A DNA stretch of 64,000 nucleotides from Saccharopolyspora dendranthemae (GTDB lineage: Bacteria > Actinomycetota > Actinomycetes > Mycobacteriales > Pseudonocardiaceae): assembly GCF_007829955.1 (NCBI RefSeq), contig NZ_VIWX01000003.1:1-64000 (forward strand), given 5' to 3'. How positions within the stretch are numbered: position 1 is the stretch's first letter; every line of letters starts with the position of its first letter. The position numbers and the translations under genes were made by a program. This document shows positions 40,282-50,447 of this stretch, in pieces. Below the pieces are notes generated by a model. That model made no database searches and was not told where the DNA came from. It was given only the letters and a program-made list of their open reading frames with translations.

Positions 40282-42347
40282 GCGCTGAAGCACTGCTGGA
40301 GCGGGCGAAGGGCCTGCTGCTGCGGACGATGACGTTCTACCGCGACGACCCGCGCACGTCGACGTGGCTGCGCGACAGGCTGGAACGGCTCGACCAACCG
40401 CTGCGGATCGCGGTGAGCGGGCGGGTGAAGTCGGGCAAGTCGACGCTGATCAACGCCCTGATCGGCACGGACCTGGCACCGACCGACGCCGAGGAGCGCA
40501 CCCAGGTCACGACGTTCTACCAGTACGGCCCGGAACCGAAGATCATGGTGCACACGCCGCACGGCGCGGTGCAGAACATCCCGGTGTCCACACTGGACTC
40601 CACGACGATCAGGGACCTGCAGCACTGGCGGCCGGACGAGGTCTCCCGGCTGGTCATCGAGTCCCCGACCCCGGGGCTGCAGGCGATCACGCTGATCGAG
40701 ACGCCCGGTGTCGCCTCCGCCGCGGTGCAGGAGACCGGTCGCTCCGCGCTCGCGCAGATCCTCTCCGAGTCCGACGCCGTCCTCTACCTGACCCGCTACC
40801 CGCGGCAGACCGACCTGCAGTTCCTGCAATCGGTCAACGAGCTGCAGACCGCCCGCAGCGTTCCGATCAACACCGTCGTCGCGTTCTCACGCGCCGACGA
40901 GACCGGCGACGGTGGCAGCGACGCGCTCGCGGCGGCCCAGCGGATCGCCGAGCGCTACCGCACCGACCCGACCTTGAGCGCGTTCGCGCAGCACTTCATC
41001 CCGGTGGTCGGCCTGCTGGGCCAGGCGTCGTCGACGATGACCGAGGACGACTTCAAGGTCCTCGCCTACCTGGCCCGGCTGTCCGACAACGACCGGGACA
41101 CGCTGCTGCTGTCGGCGGAGCGGTTCATCAAGGCCGGCCTCGAGGCCGTGCCGTCGGAGATCCGGCAGCGGCTGCTGGAACGCTTCGGTCACTTCGGCAT
41201 CGCCCGCTCGCTGGAACTGGTGCGCGGTGGCGCCGACACGGCGCAGCAGCTGCAGCAGGAGCTGCTGGAGATCAGCGGGCTCACGACCCTGCAGGAGACG
41301 GTGCACTCGCAGTTCGTGGAACGCCAGGACGCGCTGCGCGCCCGGTCCGCGCTGCTGGCGGTGGACATGGTGCTGCGCGCCAACCCGCGGCCCGGCGTGC
41401 AACAGCTGCTCGGCGAGTTCGAGCGGGTGCTCAGCAACGCCCACGAGTGGAACGAGCTGCGCGTCCTGTCGGCGCTGGACTCGGGGCAGGTCAGGTTCTC
41501 CCGCCCGTTGCAGGCCGAGGCCAAACGGCTGCTCGGCGCCTCGGGGCATTCGGCGCAAGCCCGCCTCGGCCTGGACGGGTCGGCGATGGGCGCGGACCTC
41601 GCCGACGAGGCCACCACCACGTTGTCGCGCTGGCGCGAACAGGCGGTCAACCCGCTCCTGGACCGCGCGCACCGCGACGCCGTCCGGACCGTCCTGCGCA
41701 GCGCGGAACGCGTGATCCTGCACCAGATCCAGAACCAGGGCCAGCCGCAACCCCACACCGCCCACCGAGGCCAGCAGGCACAGGCCCAACAGGCACAAGC
41801 GCAGCAGCAGGCCGAGGCGGAGCGCGCCCGCCAGGCCGCGGAGGCCGAGCAGGCGCGGCGCGCTGCGGAAGCCGAACAGGCCCGCCAGGCCGCCGAAGCG
41901 GAGCGGGCGCGTCAGGCCGCCGAAGCCGAACGCGCGCGTCAAGCGGAGCAGGCCCGCCAAGCAGCAGAGGCCGAACAGGCCCGTCAGGCCGAACAGTCCC
42001 GCCGAGCCGCCGAAGCCGAGCGCGCTCGCCAGGCGGCGGAAGCGGAGCAGGCACGCCAAGCCGCCGAGTGGGCGAACCAGTCCCGCAGCGCGGACGACCC
42101 CAGCAGGACCCCGGCCACCCAGTTCCTGCAGCAGCACGACCGCCCGACGGGACGCCGCGCACTCCGCGAAGGCGCGAGCAACGCGACCAGCACGGGCGGC
42201 CGACGGCGGGCCCCCGAGCCCGACGAGCGGGCCGGCCGGTCCCGCTCCAGCGTCAACCAACCCACGGGCAGCCACGCCAAACCGGACCCCGACGCGCCCT
42301 CCCACCACGTCGACCCGACCCCCTCAGGCCGGCACTCCCGGAACTGA
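40278..42347 (+). CDS. iniC: IniC dynamin-like GTPase with extended coiled-coil tail
   Basis: This 689-residue partner of IniA has G1 GRVKSGKS (48-55). The G3 position reads ETPG instead of DTPG (near residue 142), and G4-like FSRADE follows. The helical stalk extends to about 490. Residues ~500-600 are a highly charged EARQAAEAEQA-type repeat, predicted as a long coiled coil, then a disordered Arg/Pro/His-rich end. The start overlaps the iniA stop (ATGA, 40278-40281), so the two GTPases are co-translated and probably form a heteromer. The coiled coil is an extension beyond the usual IniC core. Confidence 0.88.
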   Translation: MSAEALLERAKGLLLRTMTFYRDDPRTSTWLRDRLERLDQPLRIAVSGRVKSGKSTLINALIGTDLAPTDAEERTQVTTFYQYGPEPKIMVHTPHGAVQNIPVSTLDSTTIRDLQHWRPDEVSRLVIESPTPGLQAITLIETPGVASAAVQETGRSALAQILSESDAVLYLTRYPRQTDLQFLQSVNELQTARSVPINTVVAFSRADETGDGGSDALAAAQRIAERYRTDPTLSAFAQHFIPVVGLLGQASSTMTEDDFKVLAYLARLSDNDRDTLLLSAERFIKAGLEAVPSEIRQRLLERFGHFGIARSLELVRGGADTAQQLQQELLEISGLTTLQETVHSQFVERQDALRARSALLAVDMVLRANPRPGVQQLLGEFERVLSNAHEWNELRVLSALDSGQVRFSRPLQAEAKRLLGASGHSAQARLGLDGSAMGADLADEATTTLSRWREQAVNPLLDRAHRDAVRTVLRSAERVILHQIQNQGQPQPHTAHRGQQAQAQQAQAQQQAEAERARQAAEAEQARRAAEAEQARQAAEAERARQAAEAERARQAEQARQAAEAEQARQAEQSRRAAEAERARQAAEAEQARQAAEWANQSRSADDPSRTPATQFLQQHDRPTGRRALREGASNATSTGGRRRAPEPDERAGRSRSSVNQPTGSHAKPDPDAPSHHVDPTPSGRHSRN

Positions 42348-42367
42348 ACCCACGGTTCCGAAGCGGT

Positions 42368-42587
42368 CTAGGGGCTGTTGAGGAATGCGGCAGAGCCGCC
42401 GTTTCAGGTGTGGGACTCAGCCCGCACCGCCGCGGGTTCTGATCGCCTTCGTGGCGAGTACGCCGGGACGCGTATGTCCGCCCCCTGGGTAAGCGGAATA
42501 CTCAAGGAGCGGCGCACGGAGTCCACGAAGGCGATCAGGTTCCGCTACCCGCACCGCCACGCAAAACAACCCATCAACAGTCCCTAG
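42368..42587. repeat. nested-hairpin repeat, full copy A, with terminal inverted repeats and CTAG flanks
   Basis: CTAG (42368-42371 and 42584-42587) flanks 10-bp terminal inverted repeats GG(G/A)CTGTTGA (42372-42381; 42574-42583). Inside are the GCGGC-AGA-GCCGC hairpin (42387-42399), the TTTCAGGTGTGGGACTCA block, and direct repeats CCCGCACCGCC at 42421-42431 and 42548-42558. Between these lies an inner hairpin with a perfect 16-bp stem (42439-42454 with 42523-42538). No transposase is encoded. It separates the convergent iniC and gluconokinase genes; the latter's TAG stop lies in the right CTAG. Confidence 0.8.
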
Positions 42588-44056
42588 AGGGGTAGGTCCC
42601 TGAGGGTTCGGTGGAGCTGGTCGATGAGGGGCCGGCGGCGTGCGAGCAGGTCCGCGGCCGCGGGGTCGGGGGCGACCTGGGAGTCCGCGGCGACGAGTTC
42701 GGCGGCGTGCGCGAGGGAATCGATCTCGCCCAGGGCGCGCCATGCGAGGAGCACCGCGCCGAGACCCGATCCTCCGCTGCCCTCCGCCAGGTCGACGTCC
42801 ATGTTCAGGGCCGAGGCGATGGTCTCGGCCCAGACCGGACTGCGGAAGCCACCGCCGGTGGCGCGGACCGCGCTGACCTCGGCGCCGGTGTCGATCACCG
42901 CGTCGCGAACCAGGGCGAGCTGCTGGGCGACTCCCTCGATGACGGCACGGGTCATCTCAGCGCGACCGTGCGAGCGACGAAGACCGAGGAAACCACCGGT
43001 CAGACCCGGTTCCCACCAGGGGGCGCGCTCGCCGAGCAGGTACGGCAGGGCCATCAACCCGTCAGCGCCCGCCGGGACCCCGGCGGCTTCGTCGAGCAGG
43101 TCCGCGACGTCCACACCGAACGTCTCCGCGGCCCACTGGCCGACGACGGCGCCGTTGCTCACCGCGCCGCCGATCACCCACAGGCCGTCGGCCAGCGCGT
43201 AGCTGAAGGTGCGGCAGCGCTCGTCCACGCCCGGCTTCTCCCTGGTCACCCGCAGCGCGCCGCTGGTGCCCAGCGACAGCGCGGCCACGCCGGGCGACAC
43301 CGCGCCCACACCGAGGTTGGCCAGCGGACCGTCACCGCCGCCGAGCACCACCGGCAGTCCGGCCGGGAGTCCGACGGCCTCGGCGACCTGCGATCCGAGC
43401 GGGACGGACGCGGTCGGATCGCGCAGTTCGGGCAGCTGCTCGGCGCGGATCCCGGCGACCTGCAGCGCAGGCTCGTGCCAGGTCAACGACCGCATGTCCT
43501 GAAGACCGCTGCCGGAGCTCAGCGAGTGCTCGGTGACGAATTCGCCGGTGAACGCGGTGACCACGAAATCCTTGAGCGCGCACCAGCGTTCGACCTCGCC
43601 GATCTCACCCCCGCCCGAGGTCAGCCAGGCCAGCTTCACCATGACCGACTGGGTGTGCACGGGAGTTCCGGTCGCCCGGTGCAGCGCGGAGGACGTCTCC
43701 GGCTCGGCGCGCAGTCGCGCGGCGACCTCGGAAGAGCGCGTGTCGGCCCAGTTGAACGCGCGCGTGGCGGGCTCGCCACGGGAATCCAGCCCGACCAAGG
43801 TGTGCATCGCGCTGCTGAACGACAGCCCGGCGACCTCGTGCCCCTGCTCCCGGGCCCACGCCACGCACTCGGTCAGCGCCTCGATCGCGGCCCTCAGCAC
43901 CTCGGCGGCATCCTGGGTGGCCTCACCCTGTTCGTCGGTGCGCAGCGGATACCCGCGCTCGGTGGTGTGCAGGACCCGCGCATCGGTTCCCGCGGCGACG
44001 ACCTTGGTGGCGGTGGTGCCGAGATCGACACCCAGCACGACCGGGACAGAGCTCAT
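42584..44056 (-). CDS. FGGY-family gluconokinase
   Basis: This 490-residue FGGY kinase has N-terminal phosphate loop VVLGVDLGTTATKVVA, SFSSAMHTLVGLDSRGEP (gluconokinase-type), GGGDGPLANLGVGAVSPGVAALSLGTSGALRV for the ATP-binding DGxxxNLG/GTSG motif, and ATGGGFRSPVWAE near the C-terminus. It likely phosphorylates gluconate to 6-phosphogluconate for the pentose-phosphate route. It stands alone, without a gluconate permease or dehydrogenase. The 3' end is immediately against repeat copy A. Confidence 0.87.
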   Translation of the reverse strand: MSSVPVVLGVDLGTTATKVVAAGTDARVLHTTERGYPLRTDEQGEATQDAAEVLRAAIEALTECVAWAREQGHEVAGLSFSSAMHTLVGLDSRGEPATRAFNWADTRSSEVAARLRAEPETSSALHRATGTPVHTQSVMVKLAWLTSGGGEIGEVERWCALKDFVVTAFTGEFVTEHSLSSGSGLQDMRSLTWHEPALQVAGIRAEQLPELRDPTASVPLGSQVAEAVGLPAGLPVVLGGGDGPLANLGVGAVSPGVAALSLGTSGALRVTREKPGVDERCRTFSYALADGLWVIGGAVSNGAVVGQWAAETFGVDVADLLDEAAGVPAGADGLMALPYLLGERAPWWEPGLTGGFLGLRRSHGRAEMTRAVIEGVAQQLALVRDAVIDTGAEVSAVRATGGGFRSPVWAETIASALNMDVDLAEGSGGSGLGAVLLAWRALGEIDSLAHAAELVAADSQVAPDPAAADLLARRRPLIDQLHRTLRDLPL

Positions 44057-44112
44057 GCCACGAACCTATCCGCCCAGATCGCACCAGCTCAGCCCAGGCA
44101 GGGTGCCCAGGA

Positions 44113-44691
44113 TCACTCCCGCTTCGACGACCCGGCCCGCTTTCGGAGCACATCAAGATCGACCCGCAGGTCGAAAGGCCGCTCCGTCATGAACACACCC
44201 GTACCGTTGAAGATCTCCTTGTACACACCGTCGACGAGTACGTTCGCCGTCAGCTTCGGACGCGATTCGACGTCGAGGATCCAGTACGCCGGAATGCCTG
44301 CCTCCGCGTACTCGGCACGTTTGACGAGATTGTCGACCCGCTGAGTTCCGGGCGAAAGCACCTCTACTGCCAGCGCCACGTCCTGCCCGTACAGCTTGAT
44401 TCCCTCCTCCGCCCGGTCCTCGCTCATGACAACCACATCCGGAATCCGCACGGTTGGCGGATACCTTTCCGTGAGCACGATTTCCGCCTCGGGGAGGGAA
44501 GTCCAGCCCTCAGGCAAGACCTGGTCGAGGGCATGGGTGAGACGTTTGATGGCGAGTTGGTGGTAACTGATGGCTTTCGGGGTCGCTTGGAGGACGCCTT
44601 CCTGGAGCTCGTAGCGCCGCGAGTTGTCCTCGGGGAGCACGTCGAACTCCGCCAAGGTCATCAGGTGGTCGGGCCAGGTCATCACGGACAT
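44113..44691 (-). CDS. Uma2-family (DUF820) restriction-endonuclease-fold protein
   Basis: This 192-residue protein has the PD-(D/E)XK-like core of Uma2/DUF820: PEAEIVLTERYPPTVRIPDVVVMSEDR, VALAVEVLSPGTQRVDNLVKRAEYAEAGIPAYWILDVE. ATG at 44691 follows GGAGG. These proteins are abundant in actinomycetes and cyanobacteria, usually alone, and their targets are unknown. A spread to mobile elements is possible but no other mobile gene is adjacent. Confidence 0.9.
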   Translation of the reverse strand: MSVMTWPDHLMTLAEFDVLPEDNSRRYELQEGVLQATPKAISYHQLAIKRLTHALDQVLPEGWTSLPEAEIVLTERYPPTVRIPDVVVMSEDRAEEGIKLYGQDVALAVEVLSPGTQRVDNLVKRAEYAEAGIPAYWILDVESRPKLTANVLVDGVYKEIFNGTGVFMTERPFDLRVDLDVLRKRAGSSKRE

Positions 44692-44784
44692 GCCTCCACT
44701 AATAACCGCGCCGATCACGCGCTCCAAGCTCCGCGGAGAACGAACGCACGTTCGAGTGCTCTTTGAATCCACCGCACAGCAACA

Positions 44785-44828
44785 ATAAGGGCGCCCACCC
44801 CCTGCGGCCAGGGAGAAGGCGCCCTTAT
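44785..44828 (-). terminator. terminator of the lysC-asd operon
   Basis: ATAAGGGCGCC (44785-44795) pairs perfectly with 44818-44828. Read on the minus strand it ends TTATTGTTG. It lies 18 nt after the asd stop. Confidence 0.85.
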
Positions 44829-44845
44829 CGGCGAAAGTGATCAGG

Positions 44846-45903
<1,058 letters not shown>

Positions 45904-45904
<1 letters not shown>

Positions 45905-46422
45905 CAGCGACCACTCCCCGCGTACACGACCGCTTCCTCGTCGCCGCCGAGCCCGAACGCCGAGTGCAGCGCGCTCACGGCGGTGTCGAGCTGGGTGTCC
46001 TGGATCAGCACCGAGATGCGGATCTCCGAGGTGTTGATGATGTTGATGTTCACGCCCGCGTTGGACAGCGCCTCGCAGAAGGTCGCCGTCACGCCCGGGT
46101 GCGAGCGCATGCCCGCGCCGACCAGCGAGACCTTGCCGACCTGGTCGTCGTAGACGACCTCCTCGAAACCGACCTCGGAGGAGATCTTCTCGAGCTCGGC
46201 GACGGCGAGCTCACCGTTGCTGCGCGCCACCGTGAAGGTGATGTCGGTCTTGCCGGACGCGGTGCCGGAGACGTTCTGCAGCACCATGTCGATGTCGATC
46301 TCGGCGTCGGCGACCACGCGGAAGATGCGGCCCGCGACGCCCGGGTTGTCCGGCACACCGCGCACGGTGACCTTGGCCTCCGACCGGTCGTGCGAGACGC
46401 CGGTGATCATCGCCTGTTCCAC
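45904..46422 (-). CDS. aspartokinase beta subunit (internal in-frame start of lysC)
   Basis: GTG at 46422 is codon 250 of lysC and lies 8 nt after GGAGG (minus strand; complement CCTCC at 46431-46435). It gives a 172-residue product starting with [17 protein letters not shown], the two ACT domains. Position and length match the aspartokinase beta subunit made from the internal start in Corynebacterium lysC. It would form the alpha2beta2 enzyme with feedback-binding ACT domains. Confidence 0.75.
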
Positions 46423-47169
46423 GGAAAGGTCCTCCACTGAACCGGACACTGTCGTGCCGGGCTTGGGCGAGTAAGACGAGCGGACGTGCAGCGGCACGCC
46501 GTAGCGGCGGGCGTACTCCACCGCGCGCAGGTGCAGCACCTTCGCGCCGGTGGCAGCCATCTCCAGCATCTCCTCGAAGGTGATGTGGTCGAGGTGCTTC
46601 GCGTCGGGCACGATGCGCGGATCCGCCGTGTAGACGCCGTCCACGTCGGTGTAGATCTCGCACACGTCGGCGTTCATGGCAGCGGCCACCGCGACCGCGG
46701 TGGTGTCCGAACCGCCACGACCCAGCGTGGTGATGTCCTTGGTGTCCTGCGACACGCCCTGGAACCCGGCGACGAGCGCGACCTGGCCCTCGGCCAGCGC
46801 CTCCTGGATGCGGCCGGGCGTGACGTCGACGATCCGGGCGTTCTGGTGCGCCGAGGTGGTGACCATGCCGGCCTGCGAGCCGGTGAACGACTGGGCTTCC
46901 ACGCCGAGCGACTCGACAGCCATCGCGACCAGCGCGTTGGAGATCCTCTCCCCCGCGGTCAGCAGCATGTCGAGTTCCCGCTCCGGCGGTGCCGGGTTGA
47001 CCTGTTTGGCGAGGTCGAGCAGCTCGTCAGTGGTGTCACCCATCGCGGAGCAGACGACCACGACGTCGTTGCCCGCTTTGCGGGTCTCGACGATGCGTTC
47101 GGCAACCCGCTTGATGCGATCAGCACTCTCGAGTGAGGAACCGCCGTACTTCTGGACGACGAGCGCCAC
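45904..47169 (-). CDS. lysC: aspartokinase (alpha subunit), feedback-controlled
   Basis: This 421-residue kinase starts [14 protein letters not shown] (KYGGSS substrate motif), with [19 protein letters not shown] and [14 protein letters not shown] in the kinase domain. Two C-terminal ACT domains (from ~265) bind lysine/threonine. GTG at 47169 follows GAGGAGG and yields the standard actinobacterial length; the frame continues upstream to 47475 without relevant sequence. It commits aspartate to the lysine, methionine and threonine pathways. Confidence 0.94.
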
Positions 47170-47444
47170 GTGAAACAAACCTCCTCGACCGCTGCGGCCG
47201 TCCCGGGCACGGGTTGTCCCCGCGCTGACACCGGGTGGACGAAGAGCATCGGGACACCCGGTGTGGGATGCGCCCTCCGCCCCGCGACCGGCGGGAGGCA
47301 GCGTCGGTCGATCACGACCGAAACGGCCTTCTACCAGGTCGCTCCGCTGCCGGACTAGCCTACCGACCACCGGGGGTGAACCCCAATCACGAACGTCACG
47401 TCTACCCTGTTGGACGCGATTGTCGACAAGAGCGGAGCGTAGGG

Positions 47445-48686
47445 TTGTCCACCACGCGAGGCGCGCTGGAACCACCCCTGGGTGATACCGGAAACACTGC
47501 GGCTACGCAGCGGAAACAACGGACTTCGACGACGAGTGGTCGCGCTTCGCTGGGCACACCGCAGCAACGCCGTTTGATCATCGCGCTGACCCCGGCTGTG
47601 GTCTACCTCGCAATCCGGCTCGTGGGACTGCTGGTGCTGTCCTGGCTCTCCGCGGTCAACGACGACTCGCTGCTGGACAACCTCAACGCCTGGGACGGGC
47701 AGTGGTACACCGAGATCGCGGCCCACGGTTACGGCGGCGTGAACCGGAGCATGGTGGACGGCTTCGGGAACCGGAACCCGGAGACCCCGCTGGCGTTCTT
47801 CCCCGGATATCCGCTGCTGATCATGGCCGTCGAGCTGCTCCCGGGCGTGACCACCCTCGGCGCGGCGATCATCGCGAGCCTCATCTGCGGTGTGGTCGCC
47901 GCTTACGGCCTGGCGCGGCTGGGCGAGCGTCTCGGCGGGACCCGCCGGGTCGGCCTGCTGCTGGTGGTGCTGTTCGCCGCGGCACCCATGTCGGTCGTGC
48001 TGTCGATGGCCTACTCGGAGGCCCTGTTCTGCGCGCTGTCCATCTGGGCGCTGATCGGCGTGGTCGAGCGCAACTGGCCGCTGGCCGGGCTCTGCTGCAC
48101 GGCCGCCGGCCTGATCCGGCCGACCGCCGCCGCGCTGATCGGCGTGGTCGGGCTGGCCGCGGTGATCGCGATCGTGCAGCGCAAGGACTCCTGGCGGCCG
48201 TGGGTGGCGGTCCTGGTGGCCCCGATGGGAATGCTCGCCTACATCGGCTGGGTCGGACTGCAGACCCACAAGCTCACCGGCTACTTCGAGCTCCAGGCGC
48301 GCGGCTGGTCGTCCGCGTTCGACGGCGGCGCCAAGACCGCGCAGTTCGTGGTGGAAGCGCTGACCGAGGACAAGTCGGTCTTCGAGACGTTCACGGTCTG
48401 GGTGGTGCTGGCGGCGGTCGTGCTGCTGGCGCTGTGCGTCTGGCACCGGCTGCCGTGGCCGCTGGTGTTGTTCGCCGCGGCCGTCCTGGTGCTGGACCTC
48501 GGCTCGGACGGGCTGATGTACTCCAAGGTGCGGTTGATGTTGCCGGCGTTCCCGCTGCTCATCCCGGTGGCGATCGGGTTGAGCAAGCGCACTCCGGCGA
48601 CGGCCGTGACGACGGCGGTGCTGCTCGTGTTCTTCGGCTCCTGGCTCGGCGCCTACTCGCTGACCGCATGGGATTACGCCATCTGA
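47445..48686 (+). CDS. polytopic membrane protein, PIG-V/mannosyltransferase-like
   Basis: This protein has about ten transmembrane helices. An extracytoplasmic loop directly after helix 1 contains [18 protein letters not shown], the WDxxWY/AWDG motif of GT-C glycosyltransferases related to PIG-V mannosyltransferases. [10 protein letters not shown] and [13 protein letters not shown] in later loops also fit the family. It probably transfers a sugar from a polyprenyl donor outside the membrane. The start is uncertain: TTG at 47445 gives a ~45-residue basic N-terminus, and the frame is open further upstream. Confidence 0.72.
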   Translation: MSTTRGALEPPLGDTGNTAATQRKQRTSTTSGRASLGTPQQRRLIIALTPAVVYLAIRLVGLLVLSWLSAVNDDSLLDNLNAWDGQWYTEIAAHGYGGVNRSMVDGFGNRNPETPLAFFPGYPLLIMAVELLPGVTTLGAAIIASLICGVVAAYGLARLGERLGGTRRVGLLLVVLFAAAPMSVVLSMAYSEALFCALSIWALIGVVERNWPLAGLCCTAAGLIRPTAAALIGVVGLAAVIAIVQRKDSWRPWVAVLVAPMGMLAYIGWVGLQTHKLTGYFELQARGWSSAFDGGAKTAQFVVEALTEDKSVFETFTVWVVLAAVVLLALCVWHRLPWPLVLFAAAVLVLDLGSDGLMYSKVRLMLPAFPLLIPVAIGLSKRTPATAVTTAVLLVFFGSWLGAYSLTAWDYAI

Positions 48687-48718
48687 GACGGGCTCGCTGA
48701 ACGACTCTGGAGGTTTCG

Positions 48719-49318
48719 GTGACCGGACCGGACAAGACGGCGGACTCCTCCGTCCCGCTGCACCCGCTGCTGGCCGAGCGCTGGAGCCCGCGCGCGCTGG
48801 ACCCCGCGGCGACGATCGGCGACGCGCAGTTCACCGCGCTGTTCGAGGCGGCCAGGTGGGCCCCGTCCTGGGGGAACACGCAGCCCGCGCGGTTCATCGC
48901 CGCCCGACGAGGCGAACCGGCCTTCGACCGGATCCACGGCACGCTCTCCCGAGGGAACAAGGGCTGGGCCGGCGACGCGGCGGCGCTGGCGATCGGCGTC
49001 GCGCAGTCGGTCAACGAGGAGGGCGAGCCGATGCCCTACGGCGAGTACGGGCTGGGGCTGGCCGCGCAGAACCTCGTCCTGCAGGCCGTCGCCGAGGGCT
49101 TCCACGCGCACCAGATGGCCGGTTTCGACCGCGCGGCGGCCCGCGTGGAGTTCGCCATCCCGGACGACTTCGAGCCGCTGGTCGCGATCGCCATCGGCGA
49201 CCTCGGCAACCTCGACGACATGCCGGAACGGCTCGTCGAGAAGGAGCTCCGGCCCCGCTCCCGCAAGCCGCTCAGCGACCTCGTCTTCACCGAATCCTGG
49301 GGTGCTCCCCGCTTCTGA
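48719..49318 (+). CDS. nitroreductase-family protein
   Basis: This 199-residue FMN-binding nitroreductase fold has LAERWSPRALDPAATIGDAQFTALFEAARWAPSWGNTQPARFIAAR (the RxSxR and P(S/T)xxNxQP FMN motifs) and GLGLAAQNLVLQAVAEGFHAHQM. GTG at 48719 follows GGAGG. The physiological substrate (quinone, nitro compound or flavin) is not determined. A perfect palindrome separates it from the convergent gene at 49365. Confidence 0.88.
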   Translation: MTGPDKTADSSVPLHPLLAERWSPRALDPAATIGDAQFTALFEAARWAPSWGNTQPARFIAARRGEPAFDRIHGTLSRGNKGWAGDAAALAIGVAQSVNEEGEPMPYGEYGLGLAAQNLVLQAVAEGFHAHQMAGFDRAAARVEFAIPDDFEPLVAIAIGDLGNLDDMPERLVEKELRPRSRKPLSDLVFTESWGAPRF

Positions 49319-49333
49319 CCATCACCTCCCGCA

Positions 49334-49363
49334 GGGTTCGAATTTCGCGCGAAATTCGAACCC
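49334..49363. repeat. perfect 30-bp palindrome
   Basis: The sequence GGGTTCGAATTTCGC is followed directly by its exact reverse complement, with no loop. The core TTCGAATTTCGCGCGAA is shared with the pair at 18127-18186. It lies between convergent stops at 49318 and 49365. Confidence 0.9.
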
Positions 49364-49364
49364 C

Positions 49365-49601
49365 TCACTCGGCCTGGTGTCGTGCGAGGGCCGCAACGCC
49401 TCCGACTCCCGGGATGAGGGCGAGCCAGCGGGCTCGGGCCGGGATCGCGGTGAGCGCTGCCGCGATCGTGATCAGGTAGGCCGTGCCGTGCAGCGGGCCC
49501 AGCAGTGAGCTGATCGCGGGCACGTGGATCGTGACGAGGTTGACCAGCAGCAGCGCCAGCGTCAGCGCTTCCGCGATCGCGGCGATCTTGAGCGCGCGCA
49601 C
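49365..49601 (-). CDS. DUF3817 small integral membrane protein
   Basis: This 78-residue protein, with LKIAAIAEALTLALLLVNL and LLGPLHGTAYLITIAAALTAI, has two to three transmembrane helices. The GPLHG motif is typical of DUF3817, a family of unknown function. GTG at 49601 gives the family start, and lies 2 nt after the stop of the upstream DUF2269-like gene. The pair is an operon divergent from the PadR module. Confidence 0.8.
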   Translation of the reverse strand: MRALKIAAIAEALTLALLLVNLVTIHVPAISSLLGPLHGTAYLITIAAALTAIPARARWLALIPGVGGVAALARHQAE

Positions 49602-49603
49602 GG

Positions 49604-50029
49604 TCAGGCCCCCGTGGACGAGCCGGGGCGCACGATCATGAGGACCACCACGGCGGCCCAGATCAGGTTGAAGATCTCGGTGGTCATCGTCAGCCGCTTG
49701 GCGGTCGCCGCGACGGGCTCGGTGAGCATCGCGGACTGCGCGGGGAGGATCACGAGCGCCAGCAGCGCGGCCGCGATCAGCGTCAGCCCGATCGAGATCA
49801 GCAGCCAGGGATCGGCCACGACTCCCATCTGCAGCGCGGTGGCCAGGCCGAACACCGGGACCGCGAGGCCGGCCAGCGCGTAGCCCCGGCAGATCCGGTG
49901 CAGCAGCCGAGGCGCGCCCGAGTCCGGTTCGGTGCGGGCGTAGCGGGGGAACAGCGAGGCGGCGACCGCGATCGGCCCGATCAGCACGATCGCGGCCAGG
50001 ACGTGGACCGACAGCAGCAGCGCGGTCAT
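49604..50029 (-). CDS. DUF2269-like integral membrane protein
   Basis: This 141-residue protein has four hydrophobic helices (MTALLLSVHVLAAIVLIGPIAVAASLFPRYA at the start). The overall pattern fits DUF2269-type proteins with unknown function. ATG at 50029 follows GGAGG by 7 nt; longer frames are less likely. It is divergent from padR, with a 76-bp region between them. Confidence 0.72.
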   Translation of the reverse strand: MTALLLSVHVLAAIVLIGPIAVAASLFPRYARTEPDSGAPRLLHRICRGYALAGLAVPVFGLATALQMGVVADPWLLISIGLTLIAAALLALVILPAQSAMLTEPVAATAKRLTMTTEIFNLIWAAVVVLMIVRPGSSTGA

Positions 50030-50105
50030 CGAGGGACCTCCGACATATAGGTTGGCAGGCAATATATACGTGACCAATGCATTGGCCAGCTACTGACTCG
50101 TTAGG
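50030..50105. promoter_or_regulatory. PadR-DUF2269 divergent operator region
   Basis: This AT-rich region contains the perfect 12-bp palindrome CCAATGCATTGG (50074-50085) and the ATATAGG/AATATATACG segments around 50044-50070. PadR regulators commonly bind AT-rich palindromes between themselves and divergent targets. The binding site assignment is inference. Confidence 0.5.
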
Positions 50106-50447
50106 ATGAGCCGCATGAAGGCGGACGCGGTGCGAGGGCACCTGGACGGACTGCTGCTCGCCGTGCTCGAACCCGGACCGCTGCACGGCTACGCGATCAT
50201 CACCTCGGTCATGAGCCGCAGCGGCGGAGCGCTCGAACTGCGCACCGGGACGATCTACCCCGCGCTCAAGCGACTCGAACGACTCGGAATGCTCGCCAGC
50301 AGATGGGAATCGGTCGGTGAACGACGGCGTCGGCGTTGCTACCGGCTCACCGACTTCGGCAGGCGCAGCCTGGCCGGGGAACGCGCCGACTGGCGGGACT
50401 TCACCGCCGCCATCGGCGCCGTGCTCAACCCCGGGAGCAAGGCGTGA
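50106..50447 (+). CDS. PadR-family transcriptional regulator
   Basis: This 113-residue protein has a PadR winged helix: HLDGLLLAVLEPGPLHGYAIITSV, GALELRTGTIYPALKRLERLGML and RRRCYRLTDFGRRSL. The stop overlaps the following GTG (GTGA), coupling it with the HAAS-type membrane protein. It probably represses its own operon and possibly the divergent membrane genes. Confidence 0.92.
   Translation: MSRMKADAVRGHLDGLLLAVLEPGPLHGYAIITSVMSRSGGALELRTGTIYPALKRLERLGMLASRWESVGERRRRRCYRLTDFGRRSLAGERADWRDFTAAIGAVLNPGSKA

Noticed and set aside
44113..44691. Uma2 protein as evidence of a mobile island
   Set aside because: Uma2 genes are common single genes in actinomycetes; no integrase, transposase or flanking repeats are next to it.
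47170..47444. Lysine riboswitch before lysC
   Set aside because: No L-box pattern; short inverted repeats only. Lysine riboswitches are not typical of this group.
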